DNA from: Bradyrhizobium sp. WSM1417
GTDB lineage: Bacteria > Pseudomonadota > Alphaproteobacteria > Rhizobiales > Xanthobacteraceae
Direction: 5' to 3'
Assembly (NCBI RefSeq): GCF_000515415.1
Contig: NZ_KI911783.1
Location: forward strand, 7,117,831-7,181,830
Length of the DNA stretch: 64,000 nucleotides
Shown here: positions 18,641 through 28,807 of the stretch, piece after piece
Layout of the letters: the number at the start of each line of letters is the position of its first letter
Numbering within the stretch: the stretch's first letter is position 1
The notes under the pieces: model-generated
What the model was told of the DNA's origin: nothing
Seen by the model: the letters and a program-made list of their open reading frames with translations, nothing else
Databases searched by the model: none
Made by a program: the position numbers and the translations under genes

Positions 18641-20719
18641 ATGCGCCTGACTGCTGGATCGCCCGCACGCCTCGGCGCAAGCTGGGACGGACGCGGCACC
18701 AATTTCGCGCTGTTCTCCGCCAACGCGCACAAGGTCGAGCTGTGCCTGTTCGACATGCAGGGCCGCCGCGAGCTCGAGCGCGTCGAGCTGCCGGAGCGCA
18801 CCGAGGATGTCTGGCACGGCTATCTCAACGACGTCTCGCCCGGCCAGCTCTACGGCTACCGCGTCCATGGCCCCTACGAGCCCGAGCACGGCCACCGCTT
18901 CAACGCCAACAAGCTGCTGCTCGACCCCTATGCCAAGCGGCTTTCCGGGCGGTTGGTCTGGAGCGATGCGCATTTCGCCTATCGCACCGGAAGCCCGCGC
19001 GAGGACCTGTCGTTCGACCGGCGCGACAACGCGCGCGGCATGCCCAAGGCCGTCGTCGTCGACGAGACCTTCAACTGGGGCCGGCGCGAGATACGGCCCA
19101 ACATTCCCTGGGAAGACACCATCATCTACGAGGCCCACGTCAAGGGACTGACACAGAAGCGCGACGACGTGCCGCCGAATTTGCGCGGCACCTATGGCGG
19201 CCTGTCCTCGCCGGCGATGATCGAGCACCTGAAGAAGCTCGGCGTCACCACGGTGGAGCTTCTGCCGGTGCACAGCTTCGTCGACGACCGCATCCTGGTG
19301 GAGAAGAAGCTTGCCAATTACTGGGGCTACAACACCTTGTCCTTCTTCGCGCCCGAGCAGCGCTACGCCCAGGACAACGCCCTCGATTCCTTCCGCACCA
19401 CGGTCGCGCGCCTGCACGACGCCGGCATCGAGGTGATGCTCGACGTCGTCTATAACCACACCGCCGAGGGCAATCACCTCGGCCCGACGTTGTGCTATCG
19501 CGGGATCGACAACGCCTCCTATTACTGGCTGAACCGCGAGAACCCGCGCTATTACGACGACTTCACCGGCTGCGGCTCGTCGGTGAACCTCACCCACCCG
19601 CGCGTGCTGCAGATGGTGATGGATTCCCTGCGCTACTGGGTCGAGGTCTGCCACGTCGACGGCTTCCGTTTCGACCTCGCCACCACGCTGGCGCGCGGGC
19701 CGAACGGTTATGATCGCGGCAGCTCGTTCCTGACCGCGATCCGCCAGGACCCGGTGCTGGCGAGCGTCAAGCTCGTCGCCGAACCCTGGGACCTCGGCCT
19801 CGGCGGCTATCAGGTCGGCGCATTTCCCTCGCAATGGTCGGAGTGGAACGACCGCTACCGCAGCGCCATGCGCCGCTACTGGAGCGGCGAAGGCAGCCTG
19901 ATCGGCGACATCTCCAGCCGCATGACGGCGTCCTCCGACCTGTTCAACCACGATGGACGGCGGCCGCGCGCCAGCGTCAACCACATCACCGTGCATGACG
20001 GTTTCACCCTGGCCGATCTCTTCAGCTACAACGAGAAGCACAACGAGGCCAATGGCGAGGACAACCGCGACGGCTCCAACGACAATCACAGCAACAATTG
20101 CGGTGTCGAGGGCCCGACCGACGATCTCCAAATCGTCAGCTTGCGCCGGCAGCTTCGCAAGAACGTGCTGGCTTGCCTCATGCTGGCGCAGGGCATTCCG
20201 CTGATCCTCGCCGGCGACGAGGTCGGGAATTCGCAATCAGGCAACAACAACGCCTATTGCCAGGACAACGAGGTTGGCTGGGTCGGCTGGGACAATCTCG
20301 GCAAGGACGGCGACGACATGGTCGATTTCGTCGCCGAGCTCGCCGACATCCGCCGCCGGTTCTCGCAGCTTCGCAGCCATCGCTGGCTCGACGGCCGCCC
20401 CAAGGACGGCATCTCCTACGGCGCGCTGTGGCTGACGCCGGCCGGCGACGAAATGACGGAAAGCGACTGGAAATTCCCGGAAGGGCGGTTCCTCTCCTAT
20501 GTGATGGGGCCGATGGAACCCGGCAGCGCCGCGATCTTTATCGTACTCAACGCAGCCCCCGAAGAGATCGCATTCAAATTGCCAAAAATGACCGATTACA
20601 AGAGCTGGCAGCAAATCCTCAACACGACCGACGCCAAGCTGAACACGGTCGACTTCCAGCCCGGGAGCGACAGCAAGGCGCCGCCGCGCTCCGTGCTCGC
20701 TTTCGCGGGGGCGCTATGA
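18641..20719 (+). CDS. glgX: Glycogen debranching enzyme (GlgX/TreX type)
   Basis: This is an isoamylase-type GH13 enzyme of 692 residues that cleaves alpha-1,6 branches. CBM48 is at the N terminus (GASWDGRGTNFALFSANAHKV). The nucleophile is Asp345 in GFRFDLATTLAR, the acid/base Glu381 in LVAEPWDLG, and the GlgX-type asparagine-rich region NGEDNRDGSNDNHSNNCG follows HDGFTLADLFSYNEKHNEA. Placement directly before treZ and treY matches the treX-treZ-treY arrangement, in which TreX supplies linear chains for trehalose formation. The stop overlaps the treZ ATG (ATGA). Confidence 0.94.
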   Translation: MRLTAGSPARLGASWDGRGTNFALFSANAHKVELCLFDMQGRRELERVELPERTEDVWHGYLNDVSPGQLYGYRVHGPYEPEHGHRFNANKLLLDPYAKRLSGRLVWSDAHFAYRTGSPREDLSFDRRDNARGMPKAVVVDETFNWGRREIRPNIPWEDTIIYEAHVKGLTQKRDDVPPNLRGTYGGLSSPAMIEHLKKLGVTTVELLPVHSFVDDRILVEKKLANYWGYNTLSFFAPEQRYAQDNALDSFRTTVARLHDAGIEVMLDVVYNHTAEGNHLGPTLCYRGIDNASYYWLNRENPRYYDDFTGCGSSVNLTHPRVLQMVMDSLRYWVEVCHVDGFRFDLATTLARGPNGYDRGSSFLTAIRQDPVLASVKLVAEPWDLGLGGYQVGAFPSQWSEWNDRYRSAMRRYWSGEGSLIGDISSRMTASSDLFNHDGRRPRASVNHITVHDGFTLADLFSYNEKHNEANGEDNRDGSNDNHSNNCGVEGPTDDLQIVSLRRQLRKNVLACLMLAQGIPLILAGDEVGNSQSGNNNAYCQDNEVGWVGWDNLGKDGDDMVDFVAELADIRRRFSQLRSHRWLDGRPKDGISYGALWLTPAGDEMTESDWKFPEGRFLSYVMGPMEPGSAAIFIVLNAAPEEIAFKLPKMTDYKSWQQILNTTDAKLNTVDFQPGSDSKAPPRSVLAFAGAL

Positions 20720-22470
20720 GGCCATCCTTCGGGGCGAGGCCGACGAAGGACGGCGTATCGTTCCGGCTGTGGGCGCCTGCCGCGCGCCGTGTCGATCTCC
20801 TGCTCGACAGACGACACGCGATGCAGCGCCGGCAGGATGGCTGGTATGTCGCCGAGATTGCCAATCTGCCCGTCGGCAGCAACTACAAATTCAGGATCGA
20901 CGACGAGATCGACGTGCCCGATCCGGCGTCTGCATTCCAGCCCGACGACGTGTTCGGCCCGAGCGAGGTGATCGATCATGACGCCTTCGCCTGGCGCGCA
21001 TCCGATTGGCGCGGCCGTCCCTGGGAAGAGACGGTGCTGATCGAGACGCATGTCGGCACCTTCACCGCGGAAGGCACCTATCGCGCCATGATCGACAAGC
21101 TCGATCATCTCGTCGCGACCGGCATCACCGCGGTCGAGCTGATGCCGCTGGCCGACTTCGCCGGTCGCCGCGGCTGGGGTTATGATGGCGTGCTGTGGTA
21201 CGCGCCCGACAGCGCCTATGGTCATCCCGATGATTTGAAGACGCTTATCGACGAAGCCCATCTGCGCGGGCTGATGGTGTTCCTCGACGTCGTCTACAAT
21301 CATTTCGGCCCCGAGGGAAATTACCTCGGCCGCTACGCGCCGGCCTTCTTCACCGACGCGCACACGCCATGGGGCAGTGCGATCGATTATCGCGTGCCGC
21401 AGGTTCGCGCTTTTGCCGTCGAGAACGCGCTGTCGTGGCTCAGCGACTATCGCTTCGACGGCCTGAGGCTCGATGCCGCCAATCACATCATGGCGATCCC
21501 GGGCGAGCAATCCATGCTGCAAGACCTCAGCGTCGCCGCAGGCGAGCTTGCCAAGGCGACGGGGCGGCACATTCATCTCGTGCTGGAGAACGGCGACAAC
21601 CGCGCCAGCCTGCTCGACGCGGCGCAGGAGCCTCCGAACGGCAAATATCGCGGACAGTGGAACGACGACTACCACCACGTCTGGCACGTGATGCTGACGG
21701 GAGAGCTGGCGGGCTATTACGCGGACTATCAGACGCCGCGGCTCGATCTCGCACGCGCGCTCGCCTCCGGCTTCGTCTATCAGGGCGAGATCTCGGAATT
21801 CTGGGGCAAGAAGCCGCGCGGCGAGAAAAGCGATGAGCTGCCGCCGGCAACCTTCGTCAACTTCCTGCAAAACCACGACCAGATCGGCAACCGGCCGCTC
21901 GGCGACCGGCTCGAAAGCCTGGCATCGCCCAAGCAGATCGAAGCCGCGCTTGCGGTGACCCTGCTCGCGCCGATGGTGCCGATGCTGTTTCAGGGCGAGG
22001 AGTGGGGCTCCACCGCGCCCTTCCCGTTCTTCTGCGACTTCCAGGGCGGACTGGCTGACGCCGTCCGCAAGGGGCGCAGGCAGGAATACGCCTGGGCCTA
22101 TGAAAAGTACGGCGACGAGGTGCCCGACCCGCTCGATCCGGCAACGCTGCAATCGGCCGTGCTCGACTGGACCGGCCACACGCCGGAGCAGGATGCACGC
22201 CTCGCGCTGGTGCGGGAGCTGCTCGCGCTCCGCCACAAGGAGATCGCGCCGCGACTGAAAGGTGCGCGCTTCGGTGATGCCGCCGTGGCCGATAGCGGCC
22301 TGCTCACCGCACATTGGCACATGGGAGATGGTGCGACGTTGCGCCTCGTGGCCAATCTCTCCGACAAGGACATCACATATTCCGACGGCGGTGTGGGCAC
22401 CCCGATCTGGGGCGGCGCGACTGGCGACCGGCTTGCGCCCTGGTCGGTGGTCTGGCGCCTCGGAGGTTGA
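20716..22470 (+). CDS. treZ: Malto-oligosyltrehalose trehalohydrolase
   Basis: It releases trehalose from maltooligosyl-trehalose made by TreY. The protein is 584 residues. The N-terminal domain begins FGARPTKDGVSFRLWAPAARRV. The barrel has HVGTFTAEGTY, nucleophile Asp253 in GLRLDAANHIM, acid/base Glu291 in LVLENGDNR and LQNHDQIGNRPLGDRL. The ATG overlaps the glgX stop by 4 bases and the gene ends one base before treY's ATG, so glgX-treZ-treY are tightly coupled. Confidence 0.95.
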   Translation: MRPSFGARPTKDGVSFRLWAPAARRVDLLLDRRHAMQRRQDGWYVAEIANLPVGSNYKFRIDDEIDVPDPASAFQPDDVFGPSEVIDHDAFAWRASDWRGRPWEETVLIETHVGTFTAEGTYRAMIDKLDHLVATGITAVELMPLADFAGRRGWGYDGVLWYAPDSAYGHPDDLKTLIDEAHLRGLMVFLDVVYNHFGPEGNYLGRYAPAFFTDAHTPWGSAIDYRVPQVRAFAVENALSWLSDYRFDGLRLDAANHIMAIPGEQSMLQDLSVAAGELAKATGRHIHLVLENGDNRASLLDAAQEPPNGKYRGQWNDDYHHVWHVMLTGELAGYYADYQTPRLDLARALASGFVYQGEISEFWGKKPRGEKSDELPPATFVNFLQNHDQIGNRPLGDRLESLASPKQIEAALAVTLLAPMVPMLFQGEEWGSTAPFPFFCDFQGGLADAVRKGRRQEYAWAYEKYGDEVPDPLDPATLQSAVLDWTGHTPEQDARLALVRELLALRHKEIAPRLKGARFGDAAVADSGLLTAHWHMGDGATLRLVANLSDKDITYSDGGVGTPIWGGATGDRLAPWSVVWRLGG

Positions 22471-22471
22471 C

Positions 22472-25258
22472 ATGCCTTCAGCCATTCCTCTCGCAACCTA
22501 CCGGCTTCAGCTCACCGCGGATTTCGACTTCGACAAGGCCGCCGCGGTGGTGCCCTATCTGAAGGCGCTGGGCATCACGCATCTCTACACATCGCCCGTG
22601 ATGAAGGCCCGCAAGGGCTCGACCCACGGCTACGACACCGTCGATCACAGTCAATTCAATCCGGAGCTCGGCGGCGAGGCCGGCTTCGCGCGGCTGAGCG
22701 AAGCGCTGATACGACACGACCTCGGCCTCATCATCGATTTCGTACCGAACCATGTCGGCGTCCACTTCGCCGACAATCCCTGGTGGCTGGACGTGCTGGA
22801 ATGGGGCCAGGCCTCGCCGCACGCCGTCTCCTTCGATATCGATTGGGATCAACTGGCTTTCCGCGCCCGTGGCGGCGTGCTGCTGCCGATCCTCGGAGCG
22901 TCCTATGGCGAAGCGCTCGAGAGCGGCGATATCGAGCTGCGCTACGATCCCGACGAAGGTAGTTTTTCCGCCTGGTATTTCGAGCATCGATTGCCGATCG
23001 CGCCGGAGCGCTATGGCGAGATGCTGCGGATGATCGTTAAGGAAGCCGACGCCGCACAAACCGAACCTGGCAAGCGCCTGTTGTCGCTCGCGGCGCGCTA
23101 CACGGGACTGCGCCGCCCCAACCGCAAGGAAGCGCCCGGCTTCAAGGCGGAGCTCAGGGAGATCGCAGGCAGCGCCGACATCATCGCGCGCGGCCTCGGC
23201 GCCTATCACGCCGCCAAGGACCGCGCCGCCCCGACGCTGGCGCTGCATCATCTGCTGGAGCGCCAGCACTACAAGCTCGGGCACTGGCGGCTTGCCTCCA
23301 GCGACATCAACTATCGCCGCTTCTTCGACGTCAACGGGCTCGCCGGCATGCGCGTCGAGGATCCCGGCACGTTCGCCGCCACGCACCGGCTGGTGAAGCA
23401 ACTCATTGCCGACGGCAAACTGCAAGGCATCCGGCTCGATCATATCGACGGCCTGCGCGATCCCGCGCAATATTGCCAGCGGCTGCGCCGGCTGGTGCGC
23501 GACGCGCAGGGCACCACAAAGCCGTTCTATACGGTGATCGAGAAAATCCTGTGCGAGCACGAGCGCCTGCCGCATTTCGCCGGCGTCCAGGGCACCACCG
23601 GCTATGAGTGGATGAATGCCATCACTCACGTTCTGGTCGACGCCAACGGGCTGGAGGCCCTGGACGAGACCTGGCGGCAGATCAGCAACCGGCCGCCGCG
23701 GCTCGCGCCTTACGTCAAGGACGCCAAAAGGCGCGTGCTGGAGACGCTGCTGACCAGCGAATTTACCGTTCTGACGCGCCTGCTTGCGCGCATCGCCAAC
23801 GGGCACTACTCGACCCGCGACTTTTCCGCCGACAGCCTGCGGCAGGCGCTCGAGCTCTACGTGCTGCATTTCCCGGTGTACCGGACCTATTTGACGACAG
23901 GCGCGCCGACGGCGAACGATCGCAAGCTGATCGACAACACTATCGAGTACGCTCGCCGGGAATGGTTCGCCGCGGACGAAGGCATTTTCGACTTCCTGCG
24001 CGACGCCCTCACCATGGACCTGCTCAAGCCCGGCCGTCCCCCGCACAGCGCCCCGCGGGTGCGCCGCTTTGCGCTGAAGGTGCAGCAATTCACCGGGCCG
24101 ATGATGGCGAAGTCGCTGGAGGACACGGCTTTCTATCAGTTCCACCGGCTGCTCGCCCTCAACGAAGTCGGCGGCGATCCCGCGAGCAAGGGCCTCACTA
24201 TTCTCGCGTTCCACGAGACAATGCAGGCCCGCGCCAGGGAATGGCCGCAAGGGATGACGGCGACCGCCACGCACGACACCAAACGTGGCGAGGACGCCCG
24301 GGCGCGGATCGCTGCCTTAAGTGAAATTCCCGGCGAATGGACCAGCGCCGTGGCGCGCTGGAAAGTCCTGAACGCACCGCACCTCGCGCTCGACGGCAAT
24401 CTTCGCGCTCCGTCGGCTACGTTCGAATACATGCTCTACCAGACGCTGCTCGGCGCCTGGCCGCTCGGAGAGACGGCCGATGCCGGTTTCGTCGAACGTA
24501 TCCAGGCCTATGCGCTCAAGGCCGCGCGCGAGGGCAAGGAGGAGACGAGCTGGCTCAACCCGCACGAGGCCTATGAGAACGGCGTCAAGAGCTTCATCGC
24601 GAAGATCCTCGATCCCACGCAATCAGGCGAATTCCTCGAGGCGCTGCAAACCCTGGCGCGCCGCGTCGCGCTGCTCGGCGCGCTCAACGCGCTGAGCCAG
24701 CTCACGCTCAAGGCGACTCTGCCAGGCGTCCCCGACTTCTACCAAGGCACCGAATTCTGGGACCTCTCGCTGGTCGATCCGGACAACCGTCGCCCGGTGG
24801 ATTTTTCCGCGCGACACGCGGCGCTGGGCACGCTGGACAATCCGGATTGGAATCATCTGATCAAGAGCTGGCCGGACGGCCAGCTCAAGCTGTCCTGGAC
24901 GCGGCACCTGCTCAAGCTGCGCAACGAGCTGCCCGACGTCTTCGCGCGAGGTGACTACCAGCCGCTTCAGGTGCGGGGCGCACATGCCGACCATGTCGTG
25001 GCCTTTGCCCGCCGCCACGGCCGCACTGCTGCGATCGTCGCTATCGGGCGCCACTTCGCACCTTTCACGCAAGCAGGACGCGAATGGCCGGCCCTCGATG
25101 GGGTCGATGCCACCGTCGACATCACGGGCTACAACGTGCCGGGCTTTGCAGGGAACGATCTGCCGCTCGCGCAGGCGCTTCGCGGTTTTCCCGCTTCTGT
25201 GATCCCGGCGCGCCCCGCGGGTGCGGCGAAGCCGGTGCGACAGCGCGCCCGCGCTTGA
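22472..25258 (+). CDS. treY: Malto-oligosyltrehalose synthase
   Basis: It rearranges the reducing-end alpha-1,4 linkage of maltodextrin to alpha,alpha-1,1, giving maltooligosyl-trehalose for TreZ. The 928-residue protein starts with the family motif ATYRLQLTADFDF and has TSPVMKARKGSTHGYDTVDH. The nucleophile is Asp323 in IRLDHIDGL and the acid/base is Glu357 in TVIEKILCEHERL. Also visible are GTTGYEW and, near the C terminus, PGVPDFYQGTEFWDLSLVDPDNRR. CGGAGG (22461-22466) lies just upstream of the ATG at 22472. Last gene of the operon. Confidence 0.95.
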   Translation: MPSAIPLATYRLQLTADFDFDKAAAVVPYLKALGITHLYTSPVMKARKGSTHGYDTVDHSQFNPELGGEAGFARLSEALIRHDLGLIIDFVPNHVGVHFADNPWWLDVLEWGQASPHAVSFDIDWDQLAFRARGGVLLPILGASYGEALESGDIELRYDPDEGSFSAWYFEHRLPIAPERYGEMLRMIVKEADAAQTEPGKRLLSLAARYTGLRRPNRKEAPGFKAELREIAGSADIIARGLGAYHAAKDRAAPTLALHHLLERQHYKLGHWRLASSDINYRRFFDVNGLAGMRVEDPGTFAATHRLVKQLIADGKLQGIRLDHIDGLRDPAQYCQRLRRLVRDAQGTTKPFYTVIEKILCEHERLPHFAGVQGTTGYEWMNAITHVLVDANGLEALDETWRQISNRPPRLAPYVKDAKRRVLETLLTSEFTVLTRLLARIANGHYSTRDFSADSLRQALELYVLHFPVYRTYLTTGAPTANDRKLIDNTIEYARREWFAADEGIFDFLRDALTMDLLKPGRPPHSAPRVRRFALKVQQFTGPMMAKSLEDTAFYQFHRLLALNEVGGDPASKGLTILAFHETMQARAREWPQGMTATATHDTKRGEDARARIAALSEIPGEWTSAVARWKVLNAPHLALDGNLRAPSATFEYMLYQTLLGAWPLGETADAGFVERIQAYALKAAREGKEETSWLNPHEAYENGVKSFIAKILDPTQSGEFLEALQTLARRVALLGALNALSQLTLKATLPGVPDFYQGTEFWDLSLVDPDNRRPVDFSARHAALGTLDNPDWNHLIKSWPDGQLKLSWTRHLLKLRNELPDVFARGDYQPLQVRGAHADHVVAFARRHGRTAAIVAIGRHFAPFTQAGREWPALDGVDATVDITGYNVPGFAGNDLPLAQALRGFPASVIPARPAGAAKPVRQRARA

Positions 25259-25261
25259 ACG

Positions 25262-25579
25262 CTAACTTTTCGCGTCTTTGCCCAACAGCAGCTGGCCGCG
25301 CTTGCGGATCGTGGCCTGCGCCATTTCGGCAAAGCGCTGCAATAGCCAAGGCAGCACCACCTGCACCTTCACATGGTCGTCGGCGACTTCGACCTGCCCC
25401 GTTGCGATCTGCCCGAGGGCGCGGATGCGAAAATTCATGCTGTCGCCGTTCCAGCGCTCCTCCTCGACCTGCATCACGGGAATGCTGGCGGCCGCACGGC
25501 CGAGCCCGGTCTTGAGCCGGCGTACCGCCTCCTCGCGGCCGAGGCGGTGGGGAATGGAGACGACAAGCGGTGCTGACAT
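25262..25579 (-). CDS. Polyhydroxyalkanoic acid system family protein
   Basis: This is a 105-residue protein of the PHA-system family. It begins APLVVSIPHRLGREEAVRRLKTGL and has W-N-G-D-S-M-N-F-R and GQVEVADDHVKVQVVLPWLLQRFA, a small alpha/beta domain. The family name comes from linkage with polyhydroxyalkanoate granules; the biochemical role is not established. There is no signal peptide or membrane segment. It converges on treY (3 bases apart) and is divergent from the DUF3309 gene. Confidence 0.8.
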   Translation of the reverse strand: MSAPLVVSIPHRLGREEAVRRLKTGLGRAAASIPVMQVEEERWNGDSMNFRIRALGQIATGQVEVADDHVKVQVVLPWLLQRFAEMAQATIRKRGQLLLGKDAKS

Positions 25580-25676
25580 GGCTCTGCCCGGTTAGTGATT
25601 GAACCTCACATAATCATGCCCGCCGGTACCACAAAGGTTCCATGCAAGTTGCGCGTGCACCCGGTGTTTCATTGGC

Positions 25677-25701
25677 GGAACTTTAAAACCTGCGGCAAGT
25701 T
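25677..25701 (+). promoter_or_regulatory. EcfG-type general stress promoter for the DUF3309 gene
   Basis: GGAAC (25677-25681), a 17-base spacer, then GTT (25699-25701), an exact match to the alphaproteobacterial EcfG/RpoE2 consensus GGAAC-N16/17-GTT. It lies 64 bases before the ATG at 25766, in the right orientation. Confidence 0.6.
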
Positions 25702-25765
25702 GCCCTCGCACCACGGGACAGGTTGCAAACGACCCTTCCAACGAAGGGCTGGAGGAGATTTCCGC

Positions 25766-25930
25766 ATGTCTATCGGTACGATCATTCTGATCATTTTGGT
25801 CATCGCGCTGCTCGGCGGCTTCAGCGGCATCGGCGGCGGCCCGTTCTACGGCACCGGCTATTACGGCGGCGGCGGCCTCGGGCTCGTCATCGTGATCTTG
25901 CTGATCCTGTTGCTGCTGGGACGGATCTAG
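25766..25930 (+). CDS. DUF3309-type small glycine-rich membrane protein
   Basis: This is a 54-residue protein with two short hydrophobic stretches (TIILIILVIALLGG and LGLVIVILLILLLLG) separated by a glycine/tyrosine-rich loop (GIGGGPFYGTGYYGGGG). This is the pattern of the DUF3309 family of small alphaproteobacterial membrane proteins of unknown function. The ATG at 25766 is preceded by GGAGGAG (25751-25757). The frame is open further upstream, but those residues are unlike the family. An EcfG-type promoter precedes it. Confidence 0.8.
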   Translation: MSIGTIILIILVIALLGGFSGIGGGPFYGTGYYGGGGLGLVIVILLILLLLGRI

Positions 25931-25953
25931 CGACCGAGCGAAGATCTAGTTCG

Positions 25954-26042
25954 GTAGGGTGGGTTAGCCGCGAGGCGTAACCCACCTCTTTTCTTTCCGC
26001 GTCAACAGAAGTGGTGGGTTACGCTTCGCTAACCCACCCTAC
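25954..26042. repeat. Long imperfect palindrome between convergent genes
   Basis: A left arm GTAGGGTGGGTTAGC...GGCGTAACCCACC is matched by a right arm GGTGGGTTACGC...CTAACCCACCCTAC, and each arm is itself a small hairpin. It can form a long stem in either transcript and probably ends both the DUF3309 and ligD messages. The last bases include the ligD stop. Confidence 0.7.
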
Positions 26043-28726
26043 TTCTTTTTCGCCGCGAGCTTCTTGATGGCTGTCTTGATCGACACGGCCGCATCGTCAT
26101 AACCATCCCACGCCTTCGACCGCGGCAGCAGACCGGGCACGCTGCGCAGCGTGTAGCGCTTCGGATCGAGATCGGTCTTCACCTGCGCCCAGGTGAGCGG
26201 CATCGACACGGTGGCGCCGGGGCGCGCACGCGGCGACAGCGGGGCCACCGCCGTCGACATGCGGTCGTTGCGCAAATAGTCCAGGAAGATCTTTCCCTCT
26301 CGCAACTTCTTCGACATGTTGAGCAGGTAGCGCTCGGGAGCGTCGTCCGCCATCCACTGGCAAACGCCTTGTGCGAAGGCCTTCGCCTCTTTCCAGCTCA
26401 CCTGATCGCGCGCGCCATGACGCAGCGGTACCACGACGTGCAGGCCCTTGCCGCCCGTGGTCTTGCAGAAGCTTTCCATGCCGATGTCGGTCAGCCGCTG
26501 CCGCATCTCCTTGGCGGCCTCGACGACCTCGGCGAAGACGACGTCGGGCGCCGGGTCGAGATCGAACACCAGCCGGCCCGGGGTGTCGTAGGCGTAGGGC
26601 GCGCAATTCCACGGATGCAACTCGACCCCACCAATCTGTGCTACGGCCGCGAGCCCCTCGACCCGATCGATCTGCAGATAAGGCTTGCGGTCGCCGGAGA
26701 CCCGCGCGAGCTCCAGAAGGTTCGACGTGCCCTGCATGGCGTGGCGCTGGAAGAAGCATTCGCCCTTGATGCCGTCCGGGGCGCGGATCAGCGAGCACGG
26801 ACGGCCCTTCAGGTGCACGATCATCCATTCGCCGATTGCTTCGAGGTAGCGCGCGAGATCCAGCTTGGTGACGGGATCGCCATTGCCGTCGTCCGGCCAG
26901 AGCTCCTTGTCCGGCTTGGAAATGACGACTCCCATCACTTCGGCACTGCCGGCTTGCGCTGTTCGTGCGCCGGTCTTCGCCTGCGCGCGCGGCTTGGCGC
27001 GTCGCTTCGTCGAAGGCTCGGCAAGCTCGGTATCGACCGGTGTCTCGGCCTCGACCTCCTTCGCCGGCTTGTCTTGCCGCAGCCCCTTGAAGGCGGCCTG
27101 GCGGATATTGCCGTCGGCGGTGAAGCCGGCGAACTCGATCTCCGCCACGAGCTCCGGCTTCAGCCAGTGCACCTCCCGCGCTTTCTTCGGTGCATTCTTG
27201 CCGCCGAACGGGCTTTGCTTCGCCTCCATGGCCTTCAAGGACGGCATGATGCGCTTGACCTTGTCGGCGCCGAAGCCGGTGCCGACCATGCCGACGAAGG
27301 CGAGATGATCACCGCGGTGCACGCCGGCCATCAGCGAGCGGAATTTGCCGTTGGTTGTCTTGTAGCCGCCGATCACGACCTCATGGCCAGCGCGGCATTT
27401 GGCCTTGGTCCAGCTTTCCGTCCGCCCCGAACGATAAGCCGCGTCCAGCTTCTTCGATACGACGCCCTCAAGCTCGAGCTTGCAGGCCGATTGCAGCACG
27501 GCGTCGCCGCCGCTTTCGAAATGCTCGACATAGCGGATCTGGCTCGATTTGCGCTTGCGCGCCTCCAGCAGCTCCTTCAACGGCGCCTTGCGCTCGCCGA
27601 GCGGTAGCCGCCGCAAATCGAGGCCTTCGACGAACAGGAGGTCGAAGGCGAAGAAGATGAGCTCGTCGGTCTTGCCGTCCGACAGCGCGGCCTGGAGCGA
27701 CGAAAAGTTCGGTGCGCCGTTGTGGTCGAGCGCGACGATCTCGCCGTCGATCATCATATCCGGCAACGCGCCCGCTTCCTTCGCTATGCTTGCGAATTTT
27801 TCGGTCCAGTCGAGGCCTTTGCGCGTCTTCAACGTCGCCTTGCCGCCCTCGACCCGCAGCTGCACGCGGTAGCCGTCGAACTTGATCTCGTGGCACCAGC
27901 CATCGCCACCCGGCGGGCGCTCGACCGAGGTGCAGAGCTGCGGCGCCACGAAATCCGGCATCTCCGCCGCCTTCTTCGCGCTCGTGGCGGTCGTGGCTTT
28001 CTTCTTTACCGTTTTGCCGGTCTTCAACGCCGCGCGCGGTGCTGGCGTGACCGTGCGCCCTTTCGTTTCGTCGGCCCGGTTGGACTGCCAGACCGCGTCG
28101 GCCTTGGCCCTGGTGCCCTTCGCCAGCATGAACGGCTTTGGTGCGCGGCCCTTCCCCTCCGCGATCTGCTCCATCGCACGGCCGGAGGCGACCGACTTGT
28201 CCTCCTCGAGAATGTCGTTGTCTGCGCCCTCGCGAACATATTCGTCGCGATGCTTGATCAAGAGCCAATTGGTCCGTTTGCCGCCGGTGCGATCGTTGCG
28301 CATGCGCACCAGGACCCAGCTGCCGTGCAGCTTCTCGCCATGCAGGGTGAACTTCAGATCGCCCTTCTTGAAACCGCGTTCGGGATCTTCGGATTCCCAG
28401 GTGCCGCGGTCCCACAGCATGACCGTGCCGCCGCCGTACTGGCCTTCCGGAATCGTGCCCTCGAAGTCGCCATAGTCGAGCGGATGGTCCTCGACCTCGA
28501 CGGCCAGCCGCTTGTCGTGCGGATCGAGCGAGGGCCCTTTCGTCACCGCCCAGGACTTGAAGACGCCGTCGAACTCGAGCCGCAGATCGTAGTGCAGCCG
28601 CGTGGCGTCGTGCTTCTGGATCACGAAGCGCCGCTGCTTCGATGGCGCCACCGCGGTTTTGCCCGACGGCTCAGGCGTCTTCTCGAAATCACGTTTCTGT
28701 CGATACTTGGAGAGCTTTTGCAGCAC
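26039..28726 (-). CDS. ligD: Multifunctional ATP-dependent DNA ligase LigD (PE-LIG-POL)
   Basis: This is the non-homologous end-joining ligase, 895 residues. Residues 30-190 are the 3'-phosphoesterase ([27 protein letters not shown]). Residues 255-550 are the ligase with nucleotidyl-transfer Lys282 in EIKFDGYR and an OB fold after it. Residues 598-890 are the primase/polymerase with catalytic Asp residues in FDLDP (722-725). Lys/Ala-rich linkers (about 230-255 and 570-595) join the domains. The start is GTG at 28726. It faces ku across a 118-base gap that carries back-to-back EcfG-type motifs. Confidence 0.95.
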   Translation of the reverse strand: MLQKLSKYRQKRDFEKTPEPSGKTAVAPSKQRRFVIQKHDATRLHYDLRLEFDGVFKSWAVTKGPSLDPHDKRLAVEVEDHPLDYGDFEGTIPEGQYGGGTVMLWDRGTWESEDPERGFKKGDLKFTLHGEKLHGSWVLVRMRNDRTGGKRTNWLLIKHRDEYVREGADNDILEEDKSVASGRAMEQIAEGKGRAPKPFMLAKGTRAKADAVWQSNRADETKGRTVTPAPRAALKTGKTVKKKATTATSAKKAAEMPDFVAPQLCTSVERPPGGDGWCHEIKFDGYRVQLRVEGGKATLKTRKGLDWTEKFASIAKEAGALPDMMIDGEIVALDHNGAPNFSSLQAALSDGKTDELIFFAFDLLFVEGLDLRRLPLGERKAPLKELLEARKRKSSQIRYVEHFESGGDAVLQSACKLELEGVVSKKLDAAYRSGRTESWTKAKCRAGHEVVIGGYKTTNGKFRSLMAGVHRGDHLAFVGMVGTGFGADKVKRIMPSLKAMEAKQSPFGGKNAPKKAREVHWLKPELVAEIEFAGFTADGNIRQAAFKGLRQDKPAKEVEAETPVDTELAEPSTKRRAKPRAQAKTGARTAQAGSAEVMGVVISKPDKELWPDDGNGDPVTKLDLARYLEAIGEWMIVHLKGRPCSLIRAPDGIKGECFFQRHAMQGTSNLLELARVSGDRKPYLQIDRVEGLAAVAQIGGVELHPWNCAPYAYDTPGRLVFDLDPAPDVVFAEVVEAAKEMRQRLTDIGMESFCKTTGGKGLHVVVPLRHGARDQVSWKEAKAFAQGVCQWMADDAPERYLLNMSKKLREGKIFLDYLRNDRMSTAVAPLSPRARPGATVSMPLTWAQVKTDLDPKRYTLRSVPGLLPRSKAWDGYDDAAVSIKTAIKKLAAKKK

Positions 28727-28782
28727 GACTGGTCCCGGATTCTCTTTCGGCGTGGAAGCCTATCACGGCCCGCATCCCACCC

Positions 28783-28807
28783 GGAACCAAAACCCCGCGG
28801 GACGGTT
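28783..28807 (+). promoter_or_regulatory. EcfG-type promoter directed to ku
   Basis: GGAAC (28783-28787), 17-base spacer, GTT (28805-28807); exact consensus boxes. About 38 bases before the ku ATG. It overlaps an opposing site for ligD. Confidence 0.6.
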
